Shown: positions 1 through 11,733 of the stretch, piece after piece
How the letters are laid out: each line of letters begins with the position of its first letter
Position numbering within the stretch: position 1 is the first letter of the stretch
Source of the DNA: Pelomonas saccharophila_A
GTDB lineage: Bacteria > Pseudomonadota > Gammaproteobacteria > Burkholderiales > Burkholderiaceae_C
Direction of reading: 5' to 3'
NCBI RefSeq assembly: GCF_031458095.1
Contig: NZ_JAVDXU010000003.1
Location: 124,001 to 188,000, forward strand
Length of the DNA: 64,000 nt
Notes under the pieces: model-generated
Told to the model about the DNA's origin: nothing
Seen by the model: only the letters and a program-made list of their open reading frames with translations
The model's database searches: none
Program-made: the position numbers and the translations under genes

Positions 1-1144
<1,144 letters not shown>

Positions 1145-1229
1145 TGCGACTCCTTGGCCCTGATGGCCCAGCGCGGGTTTCAGGACAGTGGGGGCGATTT
1201 TAGGGCCGGCAAGGGGGCCAGCCCTGTAA

Positions 1230-1904
1230 TCAGCGGTTTTTCAAGCCCATGCCCACCAAGAATGTCTCGGAAGACCGGATGCGGGAGGCCTTGGGCTTGA
1301 CGACCTTGAAGACCTTGAAATGCGCCTTGAAGAGGTCCACGAGCTCGTTGTAGCCCGTGCCATGGAAGACCTTGGCGACCAGGGCCCCGTCGGGTTTGAG
1401 GTGCTTGTCGGCGAAATCGACGGCCAATTCGATCAGATTTGAAATGCGGGCGGCGTCGGTCGACGCAATACCCGACAGATTGGGCGCCATGTCGGAAACC
1501 ACGACGTCCACGGCCCGGCCCGCCAGGGCTTCCTCGAGCTGGGCCAGCACCGCGTCCTCCTGGAAATCGCCCTGGATGAAGTGCACACCCTCGATGGGCT
1601 CGAACTCCAGCAGGTCCAGCGCAATGATGGCGCCGTTGAGCTGGCCCACGGCCGCCCCGCCCTGCCCCGCCTCCTTGGGCGCGAACTTGCGGCGCAGATA
1701 CTGGCTCCAGGCGCCCGGCGTGGCACCCAGGTCCACCACCACCTGGCCCGGGCGGATCAGCTTGAGCTCCTCGTCGATTTCCTTGAGCTTGTAGGCGGCA
1801 CGCGAGCGATAGCCGTCCTTCTGTGCCTGCTGCACATAGGGATCCGAGACATGGTTGTTCAACCACGCCTTGTTCAGTTTCTTGCTTTTGGTTTGAGTTT
1901 TCAT
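1230..1904 (-). CDS. rlmE: 23S rRNA (uridine-2552-2'-O)-methyltransferase RlmE
   Basis: This 224-residue protein methylates the ribose of U2552 in the A-loop of 23S rRNA, a late step of 50S assembly. The SAM-binding motif VVVDLGATPGAWSQYL lies near residues 56-71. The K-D-K-E catalytic set of the RrmJ/FtsJ family can be placed in YKLKEID, SDMAPN, LVAKVFHG and SSETFLVG. A lysine-rich N-terminus (TKSKKLNKAW) fits rRNA binding. Length is close to the family's usual 205-225. ATG at 1904 is 20 nt from the divergent yhbY start, so the two genes share a very short promoter region. ftsH follows downstream on the same strand. Confidence 0.96.
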   Translation of the reverse strand: MKTQTKSKKLNKAWLNNHVSDPYVQQAQKDGYRSRAAYKLKEIDEELKLIRPGQVVVDLGATPGAWSQYLRRKFAPKEAGQGGAAVGQLNGAIIALDLLEFEPIEGVHFIQGDFQEDAVLAQLEEALAGRAVDVVVSDMAPNLSGIASTDAARISNLIELAVDFADKHLKPDGALVAKVFHGTGYNELVDLFKAHFKVFKVVKPKASRIRSSETFLVGMGLKNR

Positions 1905-1924
1905 GCCTACGGGATAATACGGGG

Positions 1925-2404
1925 ATGCCTCAAATCAACCTCACCCCCGCCCAGCGCAAGGACAAGCGCGCCGATGCCCACCATCTCGACCCGGTCGTGA
2001 TGATCGGCGGCGAGGGCCTGACGCCGGCCGTCGTCAAGGAAACCGACGCCGCGCTGAAGTCTCATGGCCTCATCAAGGTCCGCGTGCTCGGCGACGACCG
2101 TGAAGCCCGCGAAGCGATGTTCGCCCAGCTCTGCGATGAGCTGAATGCGGCTCCCATCCAGCACATCGGCAAGCTGCTGGTGCTGTGGCGCCCCATTCCC
2201 GAGAAGCCCAAGGCGGAGCGCGAAAACGCCATGCCCGGCCCGCGCGTCGTCAAGATCGTCAAGTTCTCCAAGAGCGGCAACGGCCGGCCCCAGGTCAACA
2301 AGGTCAAGGTCATGGGCAACGAGCGCGTGACCCAGGGCGGCGAGATCAAGCGCATCAAGAAGCGCAGCAAGACCACCAGCGTCAAGAAGACTTTCGCTGA
2401 CTGA
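1925..2404 (+). CDS. yhbY: YhbY/CRM-domain RNA-binding protein
   Basis: A 159-residue protein whose first ~100 residues form a CRS1-YhbY (CRM) domain, with the start MPQINLTPAQRKDKRADAHH and the GGEGLT loop corresponding to the GxxG RNA-binding turn. Bacterial CRM proteins associate with pre-50S ribosomal particles. The C-terminal ~55 residues are a basic extension rich in Lys/Arg (KRIKKRSKTTSVKK), longer than in E. coli YhbY (97 aa). An in-frame start exists at 1823, but the extra 34 residues would run back across the rlmE start on the other strand, so ATG 1925 is preferred. The 3' end overlaps the convergent DUF4149 gene by 23 nt. Confidence 0.92.
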   Translation: MPQINLTPAQRKDKRADAHHLDPVVMIGGEGLTPAVVKETDAALKSHGLIKVRVLGDDREAREAMFAQLCDELNAAPIQHIGKLLVLWRPIPEKPKAERENAMPGPRVVKIVKFSKSGNGRPQVNKVKVMGNERVTQGGEIKRIKKRSKTTSVKKTFAD

Positions 2405-2825
2405 TCCAGGCCAGGGCCAGCACGGCCAGGCCCTTGACGCCAAAGAAGGCCAGCGAGGCGCCGTGCAGCGCCGCGAATGACGCCACGCCCACACCGGCCT
2501 TGGCGTCGGCCATCAGGGGTTGCAGGCCGTAATAGCCGGCGATGGTGCAGAACAGCGCCACGACGGGCAGCAGCAGCCGAGCCGAGAACTGGCTGCTGAC
2601 GCCACCAGCCTCTACCGCATCACGCGTAATGCGGCGCTCGATCATCAACAGTACCAGGCCCAGGGCCAGGCTGACCTGGGCCTCGATGGCGAACACCCTC
2701 GCGACGAAGGCGCCGGCCTGGGCCCGCTCCAGCACCGCGAAGGCACTGGGCGTCGCCACGAAGGCCACACACAGCAAAAAGCCGCCCCAGAGGGCGGCCA
2801 GCAGGGCTTGAAGTTTCGGAAACAT
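2382..2825 (-). CDS. DUF4149 family membrane protein
   Basis: A 147-residue hydrophobic protein with four predicted membrane segments: about residues 5-25 (LLAALWGGFLLCVAFVATP), 47-63 (ALGLVLLMIE), 82-102 and 120-141 (SLAFFGVKGLAVLALAW). The layout and position beside greA match the DUF4149 family, which is common in Burkholderiales next to greA, carB and yhbY. No function is established. The start ATG 2825 lies about 100 nt beyond the greA stop, with a strong hairpin between the two. Its last codons overlap yhbY on the opposite strand. Confidence 0.8.
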   Translation of the reverse strand: MFPKLQALLAALWGGFLLCVAFVATPSAFAVLERAQAGAFVARVFAIEAQVSLALGLVLLMIERRITRDAVEAGGVSSQFSARLLLPVVALFCTIAGYYGLQPLMADAKAGVGVASFAALHGASLAFFGVKGLAVLALAWISQRKSS

Positions 2826-2867
2826 CGTCGCCTATTCGTAGTGCCTGACCGAGTGGCTGCCGCGGAA

Positions 2868-2918
2868 CCGGCTTTGCCGGGCCGCTGGCTGCGCCCCCTC
2901 GAGGGGGCCGGCGCAGCC
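2868..2918. repeat. Compound hairpin / palindromic intergenic element
   Basis: CCGGC-TTT-GCCGG (2868-2880) is followed by an outer stem GGCTGCGC (2887-2894) / GCGCAGCC (2911-2918) enclosing the palindrome CCCCCTCGAGGGGG. It lies between greA and the DUF4149 gene. It has no T-tract on either strand, so it is less likely to be a simple terminator and more like a dispersed palindromic repeat. This is inference: I did not see a second exact copy in the window. Confidence 0.6.
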
Positions 2919-2929
2919 GGTAGGGGGTG

Positions 2930-3406
2930 TTATTCGTAACGGACTTCGACGATCTCGTAGCGCTTGATGCCGCCGGGGGCCTGCACTTCGGCCACGTCGC
3001 CGGCTTCCTTGCCGATCAGGGCGCGCGCGATGGGCGAGCCCACCGAGATACGGCCCAGCTTGATGTCGGCTTCATCGTCGCCGGTGATCTGGTAGGTCAC
3101 TTCGGTGCCGCTGGCTTCTTCTTCCAGGTCCACGGTGGCGCCAAAGACGACACGGCCGCCGGCATCCAGCGTGGACGGGTCGATGATCTGCGCTGCCGCC
3201 AGCTTGCCTTCGATCTCGAGGATGCGGCCTTCGATGAAGCCCTGCTTGTCCTTGGCCGCGTCGTACTCGGCGTTTTCGCTCAGGTCACCCTGGGCGCGCG
3301 CCTCGGCGATCGCCTGGACGACGGCGTGACGCTCGACAGTCTTGAGTCGGTGCAGCTCGGCCTTCAGCGCCTCGGCGCCGCGCTTGGTCAGGGGAATGGT
3401 CGTCAT
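2930..3406 (-). CDS. greA: Transcription elongation factor GreA
   Basis: A 158-residue GreA that rescues backtracked RNA polymerase by stimulating cleavage of the nascent transcript in the secondary channel. The N-terminal coiled coil is clear, with the acidic tip DLSENAEYDAAKD near residues 41-53, which carries the acidic residues that act at the polymerase active site. The C-terminal FKBP-like domain ends in RYEIVEVRYE. Length equals the family norm (158). It lies 82 nt downstream of carB behind a terminator-like hairpin. Confidence 0.97.
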   Translation of the reverse strand: MTTIPLTKRGAEALKAELHRLKTVERHAVVQAIAEARAQGDLSENAEYDAAKDKQGFIEGRILEIEGKLAAAQIIDPSTLDAGGRVVFGATVDLEEEASGTEVTYQITGDDEADIKLGRISVGSPIARALIGKEAGDVAEVQAPGGIKRYEIVEVRYE

Positions 3407-3430
3407 GTCAAAACTCGATGGGCAAAAGAG

Positions 3431-3472
3431 TTCCGCCGCTGCAGCCCGGATATCCAGGCTGCGGCGGCGGAA
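3431..3472 (-). terminator. Rho-independent terminator after carB
   Basis: Read on the minus strand this is a 16-bp GC-rich stem (arms 3431-3446 and 3457-3472, with one G-T pair) and a 10-nt loop, followed by CTCTTTTG. It lies just past the carB stop and before greA, so it probably ends most carA-lysE-carB transcripts. Confidence 0.75.
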
Positions 3473-3487
3473 TCGATGCGCTGTAGT

Positions 3488-6766
<3,279 letters not shown>

Positions 6767-6781
6767 GGCTTGCGAGTCTGC

Positions 6782-7423
6782 TTAGAGCGTGGCCGTGGCC
6801 AGCTTGGCCCCGAACCCAACGAAAAGTGCACCGACGCCGGCATTGGCGGCGCCCGAGAGACGACGGCGTGCGCGGAAGGCCGCCGCGAGGCGGGCACCGG
6901 CAAAGATCAGCGTCGAGAGATAGACAAAGCTGAGCACCTGGATGATGGAACCCAGGATCAGGAAGGTCAGCGCCGGTGTCGGATAGGCCGGGTCGACGAA
7001 CTGGATGAAGAAGGACAGCAGGAAGGCGATGGCCTTGGGGTTCAGCAGGCTGACGACCAGGGCCTTGCGGAAGGGCTGGCGGGCATCGACGACGCGCGGC
7101 GCTTCGTCAGCCTTGGCGTCGCCACGCCAGGTGCCGATGGCACCGCGCAGCAGCTGGAGGCCGATCCAGCCGAGATAGACCGCGCCGACCATCTTCACCA
7201 CAAAGAAGATCTGCGGGCTGGCCATCAGCAGCGAGGCGCCGCCAGCCGCAGCCGCCGTCATCAGCACCGTGTCGCCGACAAACACGCCGCAGGCGGCCGT
7301 GTAGCCGGCGCGCACGCCGCGCTGGGCCGCAACGGACAGCACGTACAGCGAATTGGGCCCCGGCAGCAGGATGATGAAGATCGCTGCCGCGAGGAAGGTG
7401 CCGAGGTCGGTGATGCCGAACAT
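6782..7423 (-). CDS. LysE/RhtB family amino-acid exporter
   Basis: A 213-residue inner-membrane protein of the LysE superfamily. The signature IILLPGPNSLYVLSVA lies near residues 17-32, and six hydrophobic segments are spread over the length, as in LeuE/RhtB exporters (about 205-215 aa). The substrate cannot be told from sequence. A small neutral amino acid, or arginine/lysine-type export, would fit its place between carA and carB. It starts 10 nt after carA and ends 15 nt before carB, so it is co-transcribed with both carbamoyl-phosphate synthase subunits. Confidence 0.9.
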   Translation of the reverse strand: MFGITDLGTFLAAAIFIILLPGPNSLYVLSVAAQRGVRAGYTAACGVFVGDTVLMTAAAAGGASLLMASPQIFFVVKMVGAVYLGWIGLQLLRGAIGTWRGDAKADEAPRVVDARQPFRKALVVSLLNPKAIAFLLSFFIQFVDPAYPTPALTFLILGSIIQVLSFVYLSTLIFAGARLAAAFRARRRLSGAANAGVGALFVGFGAKLATATL

Positions 7424-7433
7424 GCGAGCCTCC

Positions 7434-8594
7434 TCAGGCCTTGTTCATCAGGCCAATGAAACGGTCGAACAGATAGGCGATGTCGTGCGGCCCGGGGCTG
7501 GCTTCCGGGTGGCCCTGGAAGCTGAAGGCCGGCTTGTCGGTGCGGGCGATGCCCTGCAGCGTGCCGTCGAACAGGCTGATATGAGTGGCACGCAGGTGGG
7601 CCGGCAACGTCTCGGGATCGACCGCGAAGCCGTGGTTCTGGCTGGTGATGCCGACGCGGCCGCTGTCCAGGTCCTTGACCGGGTGGTTGGCGCCGTGGTG
7701 GCCAAACTTCATCTTGAAGGTCTTGGCACCCGAGGCCAGGGCCAGGATCTGGTGGCCCAGACAGATGCCAAAGACCGGGATGCCGGATTCGATCAGCTGG
7801 GCCGTGGCCTTGATGGCGTAGTCGCAGGGCTCCGGGTCGCCGGGGCCGTTGGACAGGAAGACGCCGTCCGGCTCCAGGTCGAAGACGGCGCTGGCGGGCG
7901 TCTGCGCCGGCACGACGGTGACCTTGCAGCCGCGCTCGGCCAGCATGCGCAGGATGTTGTGCTTGACGCCGAAGTCGTAGGCGACGACGTGGAACTTCGG
8001 GCTGGACTGCTTGCCGTAGCCGCTGCCCAGCTTCCATTCGGTCTGGGTCCAGACTTCGCTCTCGGTGCGGCTGACGACCTTGGCCAGGTCCAGACCGGAC
8101 ATCGACGGCGCGGCCTTGGCGGCGGCCACCGCCGTGTCGATATGGGCTTGCGTCAGCGCTTCGCCGGCCGGCAGCGCCAGGATGGCGCCGTTTTGGGCAC
8201 CCTTCGTGCGCAGCACGCGCGTCAGGCGGCGCGTGTCCAGGCCGGCGATGGCGACCGTGCCCTGCTCACGAAGATAAGCGTCCAGCGTCTTGCCGGAGCG
8301 GAAGTTGGACGCGCGGATCGGCAGATCCTTGATGACCAGGCCGGCGGCGAAGACCTTGCCGGCCTCGACGTCTTCCTCGCTGATGCCGTAGCTGCCGATA
8401 TGCGGATACGTCAGCGTGACGATCTGCTTGCAGTAGCTGGGGTCGGTGAGGATTTCCTGGTAGCCGGTCAGCGCGGTGTTGAACACCACTTCGCCGACCG
8501 TCTGGCCCGTCGCGCCGATGGACTGGCCTCGGAACACCGTCCCATCCGCCAGAGCCAGAATTGCTTGAGGGGGATGGAGCAGGTCGGTCAGCAC
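7434..8594 (-). CDS. carA: Carbamoyl-phosphate synthase small (glutaminase) subunit
   Basis: A 386-residue CarA, the class I glutamine amidotransferase that supplies ammonia to CarB. The N-terminal CPSase domain begins ALADGTVFRGQSIGA. The amidotransferase half contains the catalytic Cys in VFGICLGHQILAL and the His-Glu pair in SFQGHPEASPGP. The start is GTG at 8594, supported by GGAG about 7 nt upstream and by alignment of the first residues with the family. It is the first gene of the carA-lysE-carB operon. The roughly 190 nt upstream hold no gene and probably contain the promoter; TATACT read on the minus strand at 8710-8715 is a possible -10 element. Confidence 0.97.
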   Translation of the reverse strand: MLTDLLHPPQAILALADGTVFRGQSIGATGQTVGEVVFNTALTGYQEILTDPSYCKQIVTLTYPHIGSYGISEEDVEAGKVFAAGLVIKDLPIRASNFRSGKTLDAYLREQGTVAIAGLDTRRLTRVLRTKGAQNGAILALPAGEALTQAHIDTAVAAAKAAPSMSGLDLAKVVSRTESEVWTQTEWKLGSGYGKQSSPKFHVVAYDFGVKHNILRMLAERGCKVTVVPAQTPASAVFDLEPDGVFLSNGPGDPEPCDYAIKATAQLIESGIPVFGICLGHQILALASGAKTFKMKFGHHGANHPVKDLDSGRVGITSQNHGFAVDPETLPAHLRATHISLFDGTLQGIARTDKPAFSFQGHPEASPGPHDIAYLFDRFIGLMNKA

Positions 8595-8785
8595 AAGGGT
8601 CTCCGCAAGTGGGGCGCGTGCCCAGCATCAACCCGTCCGGGGACAGGTCAACTTGAAGAAACCAGAGCGGTTTTTTGCCGGGCAGCGTGGGGTTCAGGTA
8701 AACCCATCGAGTATAGCCGACTGGGGTTAGTACGGAGGCTTCGTGACCACCCCAAGACGGCTTCGTGACGCCTCAAACTGCCGCT

Positions 8786-9187
8786 TCAGAGTGCGGCGAT
8801 GCCGGCCTTGGCGATCTCGGCGTCCTCGCTGGACTTGACGCCGCTGACACCCACGGCGCCCACGCACTGGCCGTCCACCAGGATGGGCACGCCACCTTCC
8901 AGCAGGCCGTGCATGCCGGGCACGCTGAGGAAGGACTGGCGGCCGCCGTTGATCATGTCCTCGTAGATCTTGGATTCACGCCGGCCCAGGGCCGAGGTGT
9001 GGGCCTTGGCCGGCGCAAACATGGCCGAACTGGGCGAGGCGCCGTCCAGGCGCTGCAGCCACAGCAGATGGCCGCCGGCGTCAACGATGGCGATGGAGAC
9101 CGCCCAGCCCTTGCTGAGGGCATGGGCTTCCGCCGCGGCGGCGATGCGTTTGACGTCGGCGAGTTCGAGTTGGGATTGTTGTTTCAT
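8786..9187 (-). CDS. GlcG/HbpS-like (DUF336) protein
   Basis: A 133-residue protein of the GlcG/HbpS family, which includes haem-binding HbpS and GlcG of the glycolate cluster. The typical layout is present: helix LADVKRIAAAAEAHA, then the strand motif VSIAIVDAGGHLLWLQRLDGA, and the C-terminal loop GGVPILVDGQCVGAVGVSG. No signal peptide is seen, so it is probably cytosolic. Its role here is unknown; members are often stand-alone genes. It is divergent from the BI-1 family gene, with about 90 nt between starts. Confidence 0.85.
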   Translation of the reverse strand: MKQQSQLELADVKRIAAAAEAHALSKGWAVSIAIVDAGGHLLWLQRLDGASPSSAMFAPAKAHTSALGRRESKIYEDMINGGRQSFLSVPGMHGLLEGGVPILVDGQCVGAVGVSGVKSSEDAEIAKAGIAAL

Positions 9188-9276
9188 GGTCTTGCTTTCC
9201 GGGCGATGGGCCCCAATGTAGCGGCTTGGCGGGAGCCTAGAATTCCCGTGGTCAATTCGTCCCTGGAGCCATCGTC

Positions 9277-9969
9277 ATGAACGAGAGTCTGCAAACTTCC
9301 TACGGCTACGCCGGCAACGGCCTGGCCGTCGATCGCCAGCGCGTGCTGCGCAACACCTACTGGCTGCTGGCCCTGTCCCTGGTGCCGACGGTGCTGGGCG
9401 CCTGGATCGGCGTATCCACCGGCTTCATGGCCAAGATGGGCATGGGCGCCAGCGCCCTGGTGTTCTTCGTCGGTGCCTTCGGCCTGATGTTCGTCGTCGA
9501 GAAGACCAAGAACAGCAGCACCGGCGTCGTCGCCCTGCTGGGCTTCACCTTTTTCATGGGCCTGATGTTGTCGCGGCTGGTCGCCCAGGTGCTGGGCTAT
9601 CGCAACGGCGCCAGCCTGGTCATGACGGCGTTTGGCGGCACCTCGGCGATCTTCTTCGCCATGGCCAGCCTGTCCACCATCATCAAGCGCGACCTGTCCT
9701 TCATGGGCAAGTTCCTGTTCGTCGGCGCCATCGTGCTGATGATCGCCGGCATTGCCAACATCTTCCTGCAGTCGTCGGCCCTGATGCTGACCATCCTGGT
9801 GCTGATGCTGGGCGTGTTCTCGGCCTTCCTGCTGTACGACATCAAGCGCGTCATCGACGGCGGCGAGACCAACTACATCTCCGCCACGCTGAACATCTAT
9901 CTGGACCTGTACAACATCTTCCAGAGCCTGCTGTCCCTGCTCGGCATCTTCGGCGGCGAGCGCGAATAA
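9277..9969 (+). CDS. Bax inhibitor-1/YccA family membrane protein
   Basis: A 230-residue protein with seven hydrophobic segments, the family hallmark. The N-terminus is a short polar stretch with RQRVLRNTYWLLALSLVPT, as in YccA. The C-terminus has the conserved SAFLLYDIKRVIDGGETNYI segment, where the YD acidic position lies. YccA-type proteins modulate the FtsH protease in E. coli. Interestingly ftsH is in the same window, though 8 kb away. The gene stands alone and ends at a strong terminator. Confidence 0.92.
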   Translation: MNESLQTSYGYAGNGLAVDRQRVLRNTYWLLALSLVPTVLGAWIGVSTGFMAKMGMGASALVFFVGAFGLMFVVEKTKNSSTGVVALLGFTFFMGLMLSRLVAQVLGYRNGASLVMTAFGGTSAIFFAMASLSTIIKRDLSFMGKFLFVGAIVLMIAGIANIFLQSSALMLTILVLMLGVFSAFLLYDIKRVIDGGETNYISATLNIYLDLYNIFQSLLSLLGIFGGERE

Positions 9970-9986
9970 GCCCTCTTCCTCCCATG

Positions 9987-10014
9987 ACAAAGGCGGCCCG
10001 CGGGCCGCCTTTGT
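9987..10014 (+). terminator. Rho-independent terminator after the BI-1 family gene
   Basis: A perfect 14-bp inverted repeat (ACAAAGGCGGCCCG and its complement, 9987-10014) starts 18 nt after the stop codon and runs into a TTTTT tract on the plus strand. It separates this gene from the convergent glycoside hydrolase gene. Confidence 0.85.
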
Positions 10015-10031
10015 TTTTGGGTTCGCGCCGC

Positions 10032-11543
10032 CTACTTGCCCGGCGTGAAGTTGCGCAGCACGAAGGGCGCGCTGACCCAGATCGGCTGGCCGACCTGACC
10101 GACGTGGGCCGACAGCATCACTGAACCGGCCGCGTAGTTCTCCTGCGCCGTGCCGTTCAGCACCACGGGCTCCAGCTTGCTCGTCAGCGTCGCTGCGCCG
10201 GACAGCAGGGCCGTGTAGGGCGCGGCATTCAGCTGCAGTGAGACGGGCACATTGACCTTGGCCTTGGCATCCTCGGTGTCCAACCGCATCCAGACCAGCA
10301 CCTGCAGCTTGTCGCCCTTGCGGATGTCGGCCGTGATGGGCGCGATGACGCCGTTGTCCCAGGGGTTGGCGCGCTTGCCCTGCAGGTCGACGCGCAGGCA
10401 GGCCTTGCCCGAGGCCTCGCAGGCCACTTGCTGGGTGGATTGGCCCTCGCCATAGACCGACCAGGCACTGATCTTGGCCACGTTGATCAGGTGATCCAGG
10501 GCCGGGTCGCCGCTGCGCGCCACCGCGGGCGCCGCGCCGGGCACCGGCACCAGGGCGCCGAGGATGGGCTTGACCCAGCCATCGGCCTTCATGTCCCAGA
10601 CGACGAAGTCCGAGTCGAACTGCCAATAGCTCCAGCCGAAGCCGCGCGCCTCAGCCGCCCGGGCGACGGCCGCCGTCCAGGCCACGCGCTGCGCCATGCC
10701 TGCCGACTCCAGCGCGCCGAATTCACCCAGCAGGATGGGCCGGCCGGTGCGCTGGCTCCACGCCTTGACGCGGTCGAAGTCCTGCTTGAGCTTGTCCAGT
10801 TCCTGCGCTGTGCCCCAGGTCACGCCGGACAGCTTCTGGAACTGCGGCGTCCACGACGCGCCCTGGTGGGTGAACTCCATCGGCGTGTAGTAGTGGAAGG
10901 TCACGACCAGGTTGCGGTCGGCCTCGGGCAGCTTCAGCGTCTCGAGCTGGTCCAGCGAGTTCCAGAACTTCGGCCCGACGACGACGCGGCGCCTGGGGTT
11001 GGTCTCGCGGATGATGGCCAGGTTCTCGGCCAGCATGTCGTTCCAGACCGCATCGGCCGCGCCATTGGGCTCGTTCAGGATCTCGAACAGCACGGCGTCG
11101 GGTGCGTCCTTGTAGCGCGGCGCGATCTGGCGCCAGAAGGCCTTGAGCCGCGCGCGGCAGGCGTCGATCTCCTTGGCGCAGTCGTTGAAGTTGTGCTGGT
11201 CCAGGATGACCTGCAGGCCGGCATTCAGCGCCGCGGCCGTCATCCCGTCCAGCGTCTGCAGCCAGGCCGGCGACAGGCGGCCTTCCGCGTCCATGTGCTC
11301 GAAGGCGTGCAGATTCATGCGCACATGGTCGAAGCCGCCGTCGCGGATGGCCTGCATATGGCGCAGCTGGAAGCGCGCCTTGGCCGGATCGCTCCAGAGG
11401 GCGTCATAGCCCAGCACATTGACGCCGCGCTTGAGTGCGGGCTGTGGCAGGGCCACGGTGGGTTGCGCGAAAGCGGCCGACACCAGGCCCAAGGCCAGGC
11501 AGGCGGCGCCCAGCAGGCGGGGCAGCGGATTACGGATGGACAT
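10032..11543 (-). CDS. Secreted glycoside hydrolase family 5 (cellulase-like) protein
   Basis: A 503-residue secreted hydrolase. The signal peptide is MSIRNPLPRLLGAACLALGLVSAAFA. The GH5 TIM barrel follows (about 35-330), with the acid/base Glu in EILNEPNG (near residue 157) and the nucleophile Glu in ILLGEFGALE (near residue 272). The C-terminal ~150 residues are beta-rich and resemble a carbohydrate-binding module. It probably cuts beta-1,4-glucan or a related polysaccharide, but the exact substrate is not readable. A longer frame goes up to 11843, but the signal peptide fixes the start at ATG 11543. An AT-rich palindromic region lies just upstream. Confidence 0.88.
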   Translation of the reverse strand: MSIRNPLPRLLGAACLALGLVSAAFAQPTVALPQPALKRGVNVLGYDALWSDPAKARFQLRHMQAIRDGGFDHVRMNLHAFEHMDAEGRLSPAWLQTLDGMTAAALNAGLQVILDQHNFNDCAKEIDACRARLKAFWRQIAPRYKDAPDAVLFEILNEPNGAADAVWNDMLAENLAIIRETNPRRRVVVGPKFWNSLDQLETLKLPEADRNLVVTFHYYTPMEFTHQGASWTPQFQKLSGVTWGTAQELDKLKQDFDRVKAWSQRTGRPILLGEFGALESAGMAQRVAWTAAVARAAEARGFGWSYWQFDSDFVVWDMKADGWVKPILGALVPVPGAAPAVARSGDPALDHLINVAKISAWSVYGEGQSTQQVACEASGKACLRVDLQGKRANPWDNGVIAPITADIRKGDKLQVLVWMRLDTEDAKAKVNVPVSLQLNAAPYTALLSGAATLTSKLEPVVLNGTAQENYAAGSVMLSAHVGQVGQPIWVSAPFVLRNFTPGK

Positions 11544-11600
11544 GACCGGCTTGTCTCCTGTGGAAGTCTGGTGCCGGCCGGGTGGTCCGCGGCTCGGCGA

Positions 11601-11645
11601 AACAACTAAACAAAGTTGTTTATTTATTTTGTCTACTAAAACCGG
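11601..11645. promoter_or_regulatory. AT-rich inverted repeat upstream of the glycoside hydrolase gene
   Basis: AACAACT-AAACAA-AGTTGTT (11601-11620) is a perfect 7-bp inverted repeat in the only strongly AT-rich stretch of the area (to about 11645). It is 58 nt upstream of the hydrolase start. The placement suits a promoter with an operator for a LacI- or ROK-type sugar regulator, but no such regulator gene is nearby. The function is inferred. Confidence 0.5.
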
Positions 11646-11683
11646 GAGACGAGTCCGGACTAACACGTAGGCCGGAAAGCAAA

Positions 11684-11716
11684 AATCCCGGCCGCCGCGA
11701 TGGCAGACCGGGATTT
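11684..11716 (-). terminator. Rho-independent terminator after rlmD
   Basis: On the minus strand AAATCCCGG and CCGGGATTT form a stem followed by TTTGCTTT, 18 nt past the rlmD stop. The stem ends the surE-to-rlmD gene run and insulates the divergent-side hydrolase promoter. Confidence 0.7.
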
Positions 11717-11733
11717 GTGGAGGCGCGTTCGCT

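Noticed and set aside
9184..10626. 480-codon open frame on the minus strand
   Set aside because: It runs antisense to the BI-1 family gene and in another frame of the glycoside hydrolase; composition is that of a shadow.
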